A stretch of DNA of 18,477 nucleotides from Bacillota bacterium (GTDB lineage Bacteria; Bacillota; Clostridia; Lachnospirales; Lachnospiraceae), in NCBI GenBank assembly GCA_017861355.1, contig JAGFXQ010000124.1, positions 1 through 18,477 of the forward strand, given 5' to 3'. The translations under genes and the position numbers were made by a program. Within the stretch, counting starts at the first letter, position 1, and each line of letters starts with the position of its first letter. Below the pieces are notes generated by a model, which was not told the origin of the DNA, made no database searches, and was given only the letters and a program-made list of their open reading frames with translations. This document shows, piece after piece, positions 7,461 through 14,583 of the stretch.

Positions 7461-7483
7461 ATTTGAAGCCATTTGCTTCAAAT
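7461..7483 (-). promoter_or_regulatory. Hairpin in the 5' leader of the DUF4097 lipoprotein gene
   Basis: ATTTGAAGC (7461-7469) and GCTTCAAAT (7475-7483) form a perfect 9-bp stem with a 5-base loop. It lies about 25-45 bases downstream of the predicted transcription start and about 48 bases before the start codon. It could be an operator or an mRNA-stabilising stem; no T tract follows, so it is not a terminator. Confidence 0.5.
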
Positions 7484-7512
7484 GGGAATACATAATTTAC
7501 AGTCTCTACCAT

Positions 7513-7541
7513 AATATAACTTTCCACATTCTTACTGTCAA
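7513..7541 (-). promoter_or_regulatory. Sigma-A promoter of the DUF4097 lipoprotein-YbjQ operon
   Basis: On the minus strand, TTGACA (complement of 7536-7541), a 17-base spacer and TATATT (complement of 7513-7518). It predicts a start near 7506 and a leader of about 93 bases. It overlaps the upstream extension of the reading frame, which supports the shorter start at 7413. Confidence 0.75.
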
Positions 7542-7813
7542 GGGCGCAAAGCCCTGAAAACACAGTTTTAATCGACTTCTAATCTTGCCTTTAGCAGGCT
7601 ATAATCGATTGATCGGTTGAAGGTTAAAAAACATCCCGAAGTACATTCTCATGTGCAATGGGTAAGAAGGATTATGGTGAAATACAAAAAGGAGAGAAAA
7701 AAATACATGGTATTTTTTACATAAATCTTATATGATTATATCAGACTAGTTAACACATGATATTAGTGCTAAATCAGTTACTTATAACTTTATATATAGG
7801 AAAGGAGCTTAAT

Positions 7814-8983
7814 ATGAATAATTTTACTTTTTATAGTCCTACTTACTTTGTATTCGGGAAGAATACAGAGAACGAAGCCGGCCATTATGTACGTCGTTTT
7901 GGAGGTACGAAGGTTCTAATTCATTATGGCGGTGGTTCCGTCGTACGCTCCGGATTATTAGACAGAGTAAAGGCATCACTTAACCAGGAGAATATCAGTT
8001 ATGTCGAACTGGGCGGAGTACAGCCGAATCCCAGAAGCGGTCTGGTCTATACCGGAATTGAGTTATGTAAGAAAGAAGGTGTGGACTTTATTCTTGCAGT
8101 GGGAGGTGGAAGCGCGATCGACTCAGCAAAAGCGATTGCAGCCGGTGCAGTATATGACGGAGATTTTTGGGATTTCTATGAAGATAAACCAATTACCAAG
8201 GCACTCAAGGTAGCCACAGTTCTCACGATTGCGGCAGCAGGAAGCGAAGGCTCGGGTGACACGGTTATCACGAAAGAAGAGGGAATGTTGAAGCGAGGTG
8301 CAGGAAGTGAACATCTTCGTCCGGTATTCTCGATCCTGAATCCCGAATTGACACAGACACTGCCGGCTTATCAGACAGCTGCGGGAGCTACCGATATCAT
8401 GGCACATGTATTTGAACGCTACTTTACCAATACAAAAGATGTGGAGATTACCGATCGCCTCTGTGAAGCAGTCCTTCTGACTATGATCAAAGAGGTTCCT
8501 AGAGCAATTGCTGACTCGAATAATTATGAAGCAAGAGCAAATATTATGTGGGCCGGTATGGTGGCTCATAATAATATCGTCGGTGTAGGCCGTGACCAGG
8601 ATTGGGCAAGCCATATGATCGAGCATGAGCTTTCTGCACTCTATGATGTTGCTCATGGTGCAGGACTGGCAGTTATATTCCCCGCCTGGATGACCTATGT
8701 TATGAAGCAGGACGTAATGCGCTTCGCACAGCTTGCGGTAAGACTCTGGGGCTGCAATATGAACTATATGAATCCGGAAGAGACAGCAAAAGAAGGTATC
8801 GAACGCTTGAAGAAATTCCTGACTTCCATCGGAATGCCGATCAGCTTTCCGGAACTTGGCGCGAAGGAAGAGGATATCCCGTATATGGTTAAGACGATGG
8901 GGCTTGATGAGAACGACACCATCGGTGGCTTTATGAAACTGACGGGCAAGGATATAGCAAATATCTATCGTTTGGCATTATAA
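7814..8983 (+). CDS. Iron-containing alcohol dehydrogenase (butanol dehydrogenase-like)
   Basis: The protein has 389 residues, the usual length. The ATG at 7814 has AAGGAG 6 bases upstream; an in-frame ATG at 7757 has no such site and encodes a tail foreign to the family. The family interconverts aldehydes and alcohols with NAD(P)H in the cytoplasm, using Fe2+ or Zn2+. The nucleotide-binding loop GGGSAIDSAKAI is at 97-108. The metal ligands fit D194, H198, H267 and H281, with the family's 4- and 14-residue spacings. The stretch GSEHLRPVFSILNPE (164-178) and the C-terminal part resemble the clostridial NAD(P)H-dependent butanol dehydrogenase group, so it probably reduces short-chain aldehydes in fermentation. 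The substrate is inferred. It is a single gene that ends 14 bases from the converging gene at 8998. Confidence 0.92.
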   Translation: MNNFTFYSPTYFVFGKNTENEAGHYVRRFGGTKVLIHYGGGSVVRSGLLDRVKASLNQENISYVELGGVQPNPRSGLVYTGIELCKKEGVDFILAVGGGSAIDSAKAIAAGAVYDGDFWDFYEDKPITKALKVATVLTIAAAGSEGSGDTVITKEEGMLKRGAGSEHLRPVFSILNPELTQTLPAYQTAAGATDIMAHVFERYFTNTKDVEITDRLCEAVLLTMIKEVPRAIADSNNYEARANIMWAGMVAHNNIVGVGRDQDWASHMIEHELSALYDVAHGAGLAVIFPAWMTYVMKQDVMRFAQLAVRLWGCNMNYMNPEETAKEGIERLKKFLTSIGMPISFPELGAKEEDIPYMVKTMGLDENDTIGGFMKLTGKDIANIYRLAL

Positions 8984-8997
8984 GTGAGAAACCCGGT

Positions 8998-10845
8998 TTA
9001 GTCAAAGAGTTGTGAGAGTCGATAATACGAACGATGTCTTAACATCCTTCGGATCAGCTGAAGGAAGCTGTCATTCGTATCATCCCGATACAGCACCTCT
9101 CTGGCTAGACTGGGGTAATCCGTAATAATGCAATCAACATTCAACGATTTCATTCTCTCGATCTCTCTTGCGGTATTGACTGTCCAGGCATAGATCTCTT
9201 TACCTGCTTTGTGGGCCATAGTGACATTCTCACGATTAATAAAATTATACCGGACACTGAAGAAGTCAAGGTACTCCTTGTTAGTAAAGTTTCCATAGAC
9301 TGCAGAGAGAATAAGACCGGTATGAATGTTTTCATTCAGTTTCTTTACCTTCTTCAGAGCATAGTAGTTTGTGGAGGTCACGACACATTGATCCTGATAA
9401 TCGTATTTCTCGATCAGGGCTACAAGCTTCTTCTCCATTGATTGCTCCTTGCCGGTAATCTTAATCTCAATATTAAGCTTGATGCGGTCTTTGCAGTGCA
9501 GGAGCACCTCTTCTAGGGTGGGAAGCTTGGTATTTAAGTATTCCAGTGAGAACCAGGAGCCGACATCCAACTCATTAAGCTGTGCATCTGTAAGTTCCCA
9601 GATGAACTCATTCAAGCCTGCAGTACGCTGCAGGCTTTTGTCATGCAGAAGAAATAGGCTGCCATCCTTGTTTTGCTGGACGTCAATCTCGGCATAATCA
9701 GAACCGGCTAGAATAGCACTTTCCAAGGCAGGAATGGTATTCTCCGGTGCAATAGTGGAATTTCCCCGATGAGAAGAGATGGTAACACCCGTTAGTACAT
9801 GATTGAGATAAGAGGAATCATGATAAATGGAATAATAGAGGTTGAAGATACCTGCAATTAGGAGTAGGATAATCAAACTGTTGATTGCACGTCGATGCTT
9901 CTTGCTCTGATAAGCAAAATGGTACAACGAACCAGGGGTGTCAGGGAGAATGTCCTGCAGTGCCTCCTGCTGATAAGAGTGGAACAGCGAGGTAGTTAAA
10001 TTAATACCGACAGAGAAGGTAATCATACTATAGAACAAAGCGGCATACAGGCTAATCTTCGGGTAGGCAGAGAGGAAGACCGTAATCGCATGATTTTTAT
10101 CTGCGAAGAAATAAGCTCCGAGAGCAGTAAGAAGGAGCAGTCCGTAATAAAACAGGACAAACCCCAAAGTCAAAAGAATATTGCTGATGAGAATAATACG
10201 AAAAGTCCGATTACTCCGACCCTTCAGAAGAGCTTTGGAATATTGAAAGGCTTTGCGGAAGGACAGATGTTCGTTACTATAATAATGCATAGCGAAAATG
10301 CCCTCAAAGGAGAACAGGGCAATAGAGATAAGAATAAGTAGAAGCAGCCCTTTAAAGGCATATACATCTACTGATCCGTGGGTGAATTCCGGATCTATCA
10401 GAAGGGTTACCACAAATAGTACCGGCAGATTCAGAAAGAAATAATAAAATAAAGTGAAGAACAGTGAGGTAAGTCTGCCTCTTCTGAGCCCGGACAGTGT
10501 CTGAAATAAACCGATATAGATAATCCGTGTGAGGGGGGGACGGTGTGAATGACCCTCGGTATTACAATAATAAAGGAGGGAGGAAAGCTTAGTCTGTAGG
10601 AATAATAGCATGACCAAGAGCAAGACTGCCAACAAAAAGACAGCATGAGGAGTGGTAAGAAGCTTTACTGCATTCTCCTGAGTAATATAACTGACCTTTG
10701 ACAGTCCCATGATCAGCTTCAAAGTGTGATTGGCAAAGGGAAGAAGGAACAGTAGGAAATATATATTATAAAGGGTATCCACCAGTAGGATAGATCGGGT
10801 ATGATACCGAAGATATTTATTTTTAAGAGACATGATTTGCTTCAT
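8998..10845 (-). CDS. Membrane-anchored glycerophosphodiester phosphodiesterase
   Basis: The protein has 615 residues; GGAG lies 7 bases before the ATG. Residues 1 to about 345 form a membrane domain with about seven hydrophobic helices (near 19-40, 65-85, 128-150, 163-183, 215-245, 262-285 and 321-340) of the type fused to GDPDs in Firmicutes. The catalytic GDPD domain runs from about 353 to 600. It has H359-R-G, E368-N-T, E386-x-D388, H401-D402 and E460-x-K462, matching the metal-binding and catalytic residues of the family. The domain hydrolyses glycerophosphodiesters to glycerol 3-phosphate and an alcohol; an anchored form could act on membrane lipid or lipoteichoic acid breakdown products. 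Which side of the membrane the domain faces was not determined. It is a single gene. Confidence 0.92.
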   Translation of the reverse strand: MKQIMSLKNKYLRYHTRSILLVDTLYNIYFLLFLLPFANHTLKLIMGLSKVSYITQENAVKLLTTPHAVFLLAVLLLVMLLFLQTKLSSLLYYCNTEGHSHRPPLTRIIYIGLFQTLSGLRRGRLTSLFFTLFYYFFLNLPVLFVVTLLIDPEFTHGSVDVYAFKGLLLLILISIALFSFEGIFAMHYYSNEHLSFRKAFQYSKALLKGRSNRTFRIILISNILLTLGFVLFYYGLLLLTALGAYFFADKNHAITVFLSAYPKISLYAALFYSMITFSVGINLTTSLFHSYQQEALQDILPDTPGSLYHFAYQSKKHRRAINSLIILLLIAGIFNLYYSIYHDSSYLNHVLTGVTISSHRGNSTIAPENTIPALESAILAGSDYAEIDVQQNKDGSLFLLHDKSLQRTAGLNEFIWELTDAQLNELDVGSWFSLEYLNTKLPTLEEVLLHCKDRIKLNIEIKITGKEQSMEKKLVALIEKYDYQDQCVVTSTNYYALKKVKKLNENIHTGLILSAVYGNFTNKEYLDFFSVRYNFINRENVTMAHKAGKEIYAWTVNTAREIERMKSLNVDCIITDYPSLAREVLYRDDTNDSFLQLIRRMLRHRSYYRLSQLFD

Positions 10846-10878
10846 TGAATTTCTCCGCTCTGTGTTAATGAAGTTAGG

Positions 10879-10929
10879 ATAGTGTCACCCTATTCTATGT
10901 ATTATGCATCTTATCGCAGATTTAGACAA
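10879..10929 (-). promoter_or_regulatory. Probable promoter and operator-like palindrome of the GDPD gene
   Basis: On the minus strand, TTGTCT (complement of 10924-10929), a 17-base spacer and CATAAT (complement of 10901-10906). Just downstream, at the expected start point, is the imperfect palindrome ATAGTGTCACCCTAT (10879-10893), a possible repressor site. Confidence 0.5.
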
Positions 10930-11010
10930 GAAATTTCATTCGGAGATACAGAAGTGGCAAGATGAGGTAAAAACAAGAGTCTCATTAGGATTTTCTGGAA
11001 AGGATAAAAC

Positions 11011-11038
11011 TTGACATTTATTTCAGATATGATACAAT
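11011..11038 (+). promoter_or_regulatory. Sigma-A promoter of the CDF transporter-amidohydrolase operon
   Basis: TTGACA (11011-11016), a 16-base spacer and TACAAT (11033-11038), with TG one base before the -10 (extended -10). The predicted start is near 11045. Confidence 0.75.
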
Positions 11039-11157
11039 AATCGTATTCCTGCATTTACCATGCGAAAACAACCTCGAATTATTATCTGGGAGGGTTTGCT
11101 TGGTGTGATTTGTGGGGATATTTCATATAATGAAGAATCTGGGAAGGGGTTAATATC

Positions 11158-12336
11158 TTGACGGAATTATTAGTAAAAAGATTTGTAAAAGACTATGAGA
11201 ACACGGAGAATGCAAATGTTCGAACGAACTACGGAATCCTGTCGAGTCTCGTAGGAATAGCCTGTAATGTAATTCTATTCTTGACGAAGCTGTTTATTGG
11301 CATGATTATCAATAGTATCTCTGTTATGGCGGATGCCTTCAACAACTTATCAGATGCTGCCTCCTCCATCATCAGCTTCATTGGTGTGAAATTAGCCGGA
11401 AGGCCAGCGGACAAAGAGCATCCCTTCGGTCACGGTAGATTCGAATATATTGCAGCCCTTGCGGTAGCATTTATTATATTACAGGTAGGTTTCCAATTAT
11501 TCCAGGGGGCGCTTAATAAAGTGCTTCACCCTGAGGAGTTAAGCTTTAATCCGGTATTAGTTGGCATTCTGGTATTATCCGTATTATTGAAGGTATGGAT
11601 GTCCATGTTCAATCGTAAACTAGGCAAACGAATTAATTCAACTGTGATGTTAGCTACTTCTGCTGACTCAAGAAATGATGTTATTGTGACTTCAGCGACG
11701 ATTATTTCAACCTTGTTTGTAGCATTCACCGGTATCAATATCGATGGCTATATCGGACTTCTGGTATCGCTCTTCGTAATGCTTTCCGGCTTCAATATTG
11801 CGAAGGATACTCTGGAACCGCTTCTCGGTCAGGCAATTGAACGAGAGGTCTATAAGAAGATTACTGATATGGTGGAAAGCTATGAAGGAATCTGTGGGAC
11901 TCATGACCTGATCATTCATAATTACGGGCCGACTCATCATATGGCGACCATTCATGCAGAAGTGCCCAATAATATCGGCTTCGAGCATGCACATGAGACG
12001 ATCGATCGGATTGAACGAGATGTTCTTGCGAAGCTAGATATCTTCCTGGTGATTCATATGGATCCCATCGAGGTAAATGATAAAACGGTAGCTGAGAAGA
12101 AGGAAATGGTCCTTCGTATCGTGAAAAACTTGGAGGAGAAAGCAACCATCCATGATTTTCGTATCGTAAGTGGTGAGCTTCAGATAAATCTGATCTTTGA
12201 CCTGGTGATTCCCTATTCCTATTCCAAGGAAGAGGAGCAGAAGCTTTTATCCAGAGTTATTGAGGAGATACGTACACAGGATTCTAGATATCAATGTATC
12301 ATCACCTTGGATAAGAGTTTTGTGGCGGAGGAATAA
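11158..12336 (+). CDS. Cation diffusion facilitator (CDF) metal exporter, probably Mn2+ type
   Basis: The protein has 392 residues. It starts with TTG: GGAAGGGG lies 8 bases upstream, the frame is closed by a TGA at 11131, and no ATG lies between. Six membrane helices span about residues 25-215 and are followed by the cytoplasmic ZT-dimer domain. CDF proteins export divalent metals by proton antiport. The metal site in helix 2 reads N62xxxD66 (in ADAFNNLSDA) and in helix 5 D170xxxD174 (in SADSRNDV). Zinc carriers usually have HxxxD in both, while the Asn-Asp/Asp-Asp set is known from bacterial Mn exporters such as pneumococcal MntE, so Mn2+ is the best guess. The C-terminal part after about residue 290 is longer than the minimal domain. 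The amidohydrolase gene starts 5 bases after the stop. Confidence 0.9.
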   Translation: MTELLVKRFVKDYENTENANVRTNYGILSSLVGIACNVILFLTKLFIGMIINSISVMADAFNNLSDAASSIISFIGVKLAGRPADKEHPFGHGRFEYIAALAVAFIILQVGFQLFQGALNKVLHPEELSFNPVLVGILVLSVLLKVWMSMFNRKLGKRINSTVMLATSADSRNDVIVTSATIISTLFVAFTGINIDGYIGLLVSLFVMLSGFNIAKDTLEPLLGQAIEREVYKKITDMVESYEGICGTHDLIIHNYGPTHHMATIHAEVPNNIGFEHAHETIDRIERDVLAKLDIFLVIHMDPIEVNDKTVAEKKEMVLRIVKNLEEKATIHDFRIVSGELQINLIFDLVIPYSYSKEEEQKLLSRVIEEIRTQDSRYQCIITLDKSFVAEE

Positions 12337-12341
12337 GAATC

Positions 12342-13145
12342 ATGATTATTGATTTTCATACGCATATATTCCCGGATGGCATAGCCGAGAGGACGATAAG
12401 CAAGATGGAACGGGAAGGGCAGGTTCGGGCCTTCACCAGAGGAACCCTGAATGAGCTAAAACGATCCATGCGTGAGAACCAAATTGACATCAGCGTGATT
12501 CTTCCGGTGGTGACGAAACCATCACAGTTCGAGACAATCAACCAATATGCTGCAGAGATAACCGGAAGAGACGGTATTCTCTCATTCGGGGGAATTCATC
12601 CGGACATGGAGGATTATCGAGTGAAGCTGGACACAATCAAGAGACTGGGACTGAAAGGGATCAAGCTACATCCGGATTACCAGGCAACCTTTGTCGATGA
12701 TCCAAAGATGGTACGGATGATCCAATATGCGACAGAGCTTGGACTGATCGTCGTACTGCATGCAGGTCTGGATATCGGTCTGCCGGATCCGATCCATTGC
12801 CCGCCTCAGCGTGCGGCCCATATGCTTGCTCAGATTGAGAATGAGAATGCAAAAATTGTTCTTGCTCATACGGGAGGATACGACCAGTGGGATGAGGTGG
12901 AGGAGTATTTGGTAGGTAAGATGGTATATCTGGATACCTCCTATTCCATGAATAAATTAAGTACAGAGCAATTCGTGAGAATTGTTCGTGGTCACGGTGC
13001 GGATCGAATCCTGTTCGCAACGGATTCACCTTGGGGAGGACAGAGGGAGACAGTGGACTGGGTTGCCGGAATGGAGCTGACAGTGGAGGAGAAGGAGCGA
13101 ATCTTCTGGAGAAACGGAGCAGAACTCATGGGAAACTGCGAATAA
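12342..13145 (+). CDS. Amidohydrolase family metal-dependent hydrolase (TIM barrel, Amidohydro_2-like)
   Basis: The protein has 267 residues. The ATG has GGAGGA 8 bases upstream, inside the end of the CDF gene, so the two are one operon. It shows the barrel metal ligands in order: H6-x-H8 in DFHTHIFPD, H110 in GIKLHPDYQ, H140 in VVLHAGLD, H176 in LAHTGGYDQW and D228 in FATDSPWGG. This fits the PF04909 group, which includes decarboxylases and lactonase-like hydrolases. The substrate cannot be read from the sequence. It probably needs a divalent metal, which may relate to the neighbouring transporter, but such pairing may also be chance. Confidence 0.88.
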   Translation: MIIDFHTHIFPDGIAERTISKMEREGQVRAFTRGTLNELKRSMRENQIDISVILPVVTKPSQFETINQYAAEITGRDGILSFGGIHPDMEDYRVKLDTIKRLGLKGIKLHPDYQATFVDDPKMVRMIQYATELGLIVVLHAGLDIGLPDPIHCPPQRAAHMLAQIENENAKIVLAHTGGYDQWDEVEEYLVGKMVYLDTSYSMNKLSTEQFVRIVRGHGADRILFATDSPWGGQRETVDWVAGMELTVEEKERIFWRNGAELMGNCE

Positions 13146-13288
13146 TAATTGGTTGTCTGAGTTATTTGTTATTGTTAGCGGATAGATTGAATTCATATGG
13201 GCAACCTAATAAAATCCGGTGAATATACACTCGACAGATATATGAGTATAAGAACTGGCAAATAAATTGAAAAAATTAAAATTTAGTC

Positions 13289-13317
13289 TTGCAAAATGTA
13301 AATCCATAAGTTATAAT
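13289..13317 (+). promoter_or_regulatory. Promoter of the tRNA-Gln gene
   Basis: TTGCAA (13289-13294), a 17-base spacer and a perfect TATAAT (13312-13317). The predicted start is near 13324, exactly where the tandem repeat begins, so the repeat would form the tRNA precursor's 5' leader. Confidence 0.75.
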
Positions 13318-13324
13318 ATCATTC

Positions 13325-13388
13325 GTGGCGGTTGTCTCAAGCCACAAACTGAATAAGTGGCGGTTGTCTCAAGCCACAAACTGAATAA
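13325..13388 (+). repeat. Perfect 2 x 32-bp tandem repeat in the tRNA leader
   Basis: The unit at 13325-13356 is repeated without change at 13357-13388. Each unit holds a hairpin: GTGGC with GCCAC, and inside it TTG-TCT-CAA, with GG bulged out. The second copy ends 4 bases before the mature tRNA. The repeat lies fully between the promoter and the tRNA. Confidence 0.9.
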
Positions 13389-13392
13389 CTTT

Positions 13393-13463
13393 TGGGGTAT
13401 CGCCAAACGGTAAGGCACTGGACTCTGACTCCAGTACTCTAGGTTCGAATCCTAGTACCCCAG
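13393..13463 (+). tRNA. tRNA-Gln (anticodon CUG)
   Basis: The 71-base cloverleaf is complete. The acceptor stem TGGGGTA (13393-13399) pairs with TACCCCA (13456-13462), and G13463 is the discriminator base. The D arm is GCC/GGC. The anticodon stem CTGGA/TCCAG encloses CTCTGAC, giving anticodon CTG. The T arm CTAGG-TTCGAAT-CCTAG is perfect. The U1-A72 pair is typical of tRNA-Gln. CCA is not encoded. The tRNA reads CAG codons. Confidence 0.95.
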
Positions 13464-13470
13464 TCTTTAG

Positions 13471-13502
13471 AAAATGAGCTTCATAGAAGCTCATTTTTTT
13501 TG
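13471..13502 (+). terminator. Rho-independent terminator of the tRNA-Gln gene
   Basis: AAAATGAGCTTC (13471-13482), loop ATA, GAAGCTCATTTT (13486-13497) form a perfect 12-bp stem running into a T tract, 8 bases after the tRNA. Confidence 0.95.
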
Positions 13503-13563
13503 TGCTTAAAAATAGGGTCTTCCATTAATGCAATTAGATCAACTCACTGAAAAGTGTTTATGC

Positions 13564-13591
13564 TTGACATATGTGAAAATAAGTATATAAT
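13564..13591 (+). promoter_or_regulatory. Sigma-A promoter of the GH65-pgmB locus
   Basis: TTGACA (13564-13569), a 16-base spacer and TATAAT (13586-13591). The LacI-type operator at 13595 lies directly behind the -10 element, an ideal place for repression. Confidence 0.8.
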
Positions 13592-13594
13592 ATA

Positions 13595-13608
13595 GTTAAT
13601 CGGTTAAC
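13595..13608. promoter_or_regulatory. LacI-type operator 1 (GH65 promoter)
   Basis: GTTAATCGGTTAAC is a near-perfect 14-bp palindrome with a central CG, the general form of LacI/GalR-family operators. It covers the expected transcription start. It differs by one base from the site before the amylase gene (16746). Confidence 0.65.
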
Positions 13609-13673
13609 GATGCGTCAAATCAGATAAATAGAATATTATATCGATGTATTATTATAGAAAATGCATGATTTTA

Positions 13674-13687
13674 GTTAACCGTATAAA
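13674..13687. promoter_or_regulatory. Possible second operator half-site in the GH65 leader
   Basis: GTTAACCGTATAAA matches 11 of 14 positions of the reverse form of operator 1 (GTTAACCGATTAAC), with one half intact and one weak. It lies 79 bases downstream of operator 1, a spacing that could allow looping. Confidence 0.4.
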
Positions 13688-13710
13688 TTGCATTTTGTGG
13701 AGGAACTTGA

Positions 13711-14583
13711 ATGGGAAAGATTGCTGATAAATATTTTATAGTAGATCCGTGGTCTGTGATCGAAGATGGGTTTGATCCAAATTATGGGTTGGTAAGTGAG
13801 TCTGTTTTTTCATCTGCCAATGAATATATGGGTGTTCGAGGTTATTTCGAAGAAGGCTACAGTGGGGAGGGACATGTTGGAAGCTATTTTAATGGTTTCT
13901 TTGAAGAAACTCCAATCTTCCATCCGGCAAGATATAAGGGATTTGTAGATGTATCAAGAGATATGGTTAATTCGGTTGACTGGCTTTATACAAGAATTGA
14001 AATTGATGGTGAGCAGCTAGACCTTGCAAAGTGCCAATTCGAAGAGTTTAAGAGAACGCTGAATTTTAAGTCAGGTATTATGAACAGATCATATATATGG
14101 ACAACGCAGAGCGGTAAAAAGCTTAAAATAAAATTTGAGCGTATTCTGAGTATGGAAATTAATCATGTGGGTTGCCAGCGGATTGAATTTGAGCCATTGA
14201 ATTTCTCGGGTGAAATATCAGTGATTTCTGGTCTTGACTTTACACCCAGAGGACAATGCTGGGATGAAGTTACTTCGGAAAATAACGGGCAGTTATATTC
14301 TATCATGGCCCAGACGAAGGTGAGCAAATTAAGAGCATATTCCAGTTTCAGAATAGACTGTCCATACAAATATAATGAGGAAGTGATTAGGAAGGATCGA
14401 TTTATCGGTGTTAAGTTTTTTATCAAGCTGGAGGAAGGAATCAAAGCTTCCTATGATAAAATTGCAGTTAATTATGCCGCCAAAAAAAAGGAAGCATCGA
14501 AGGGGATGATGAAAATCAACAGGGTATCCGATTTTGCATATTCCAGTTGCATCAGACCTATCGTGGTTCGGACCCCACACTGA
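13711..14583 (+). pseudogene. GH65 disaccharide phosphorylase, 5' fragment (N-terminal beta-sandwich)
   Basis: The ATG has GGAGGA 6 bases upstream. Residues 1 to about 255 fit the N-terminal domain of glycoside hydrolase family 65: DPWSVIEDGFDPNYGLVSESVFSSANEYMGVRG is its usual opening, with FNGFFEETPIFHPARY after it. Homology ends at NYAAKKK, at a run of eight A (14482-14489); what follows in this frame (KGMMKINRVSDF...) is out of frame and stops at 14583. The catalytic half continues in the -1 frame. The usual linker helix with W...W...SD before the IEGDD motif is missing from both frames, so about 45 residues seem deleted as well. A slippery A AAA AAG is in phase, so programmed frameshifting is a weaker alternative. 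Confidence 0.8.

Larger units (their letters stand above)
7414..7813. other. Divergent intergenic region between the DUF4097 lipoprotein and the alcohol dehydrogenase
   Basis: This 400-base stretch holds the minus-strand promoter (7513-7541), a hairpin in that transcript's leader (7461-7483), and a 9-bp A/T-rich inverted repeat, AAAAAATAC-ATG-GTATTTTTT (7698-7718). No gene with a ribosome binding site was found. A weak plus-strand promoter for the dehydrogenase may lie at 7716-7742 (TTTACA, 15-base spacer, TATATC). Confidence 0.5.
10846..11157. other. Divergent promoter region between the GDPD and CDF genes
   Basis: These 312 bases hold the two outward promoters described separately and a long leader (about 113 bases) before the CDF gene. 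No ORF with a ribosome binding site and no recognisable riboswitch was seen. The leader lacks the conserved features I would look for in a yybP-ykoY manganese riboswitch. Confidence 0.5.

Noticed and set aside
7414..7563. 50-residue N-terminal extension of the DUF4097 lipoprotein frame
   Set aside because: The extension overlaps a good promoter and would bury the lipoprotein signal peptide; the ATG at 7413 with its G-rich site fits better.
7757..7813. Longer start of the alcohol dehydrogenase
   Set aside because: There is no ribosome binding site at 7757, and the added residues do not fit the family; the ATG at 7814 has AAGGAG.
8123..8656. 177-codon minus-strand frame inside the alcohol dehydrogenase gene
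   Set aside because: It lies wholly antisense to a clearly conserved enzyme, with Cys/His-rich composition typical of a shadow frame.
8981..9000. AAACC-C-GGTTT between the converging dehydrogenase and GDPD genes
   Set aside because: A 5-bp stem without a T tract is too weak to call a terminator.
11039..11157. yybP-ykoY manganese riboswitch before the CDF gene
   Set aside because: The Mn-type transporter made this attractive, but I could not find the conserved loop sequences or a matching fold in the leader.
12661..13029. 122-codon minus-strand frame inside the amidohydrolase gene
   Set aside because: It is antisense to conserved metal-binding motifs of the hydrolase and has no recognisable domain.
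13325..13388. Two-unit repeat read as a CRISPR array
   Set aside because: The units are adjacent with no spacers and lie inside a tRNA leader; no cas gene is present.
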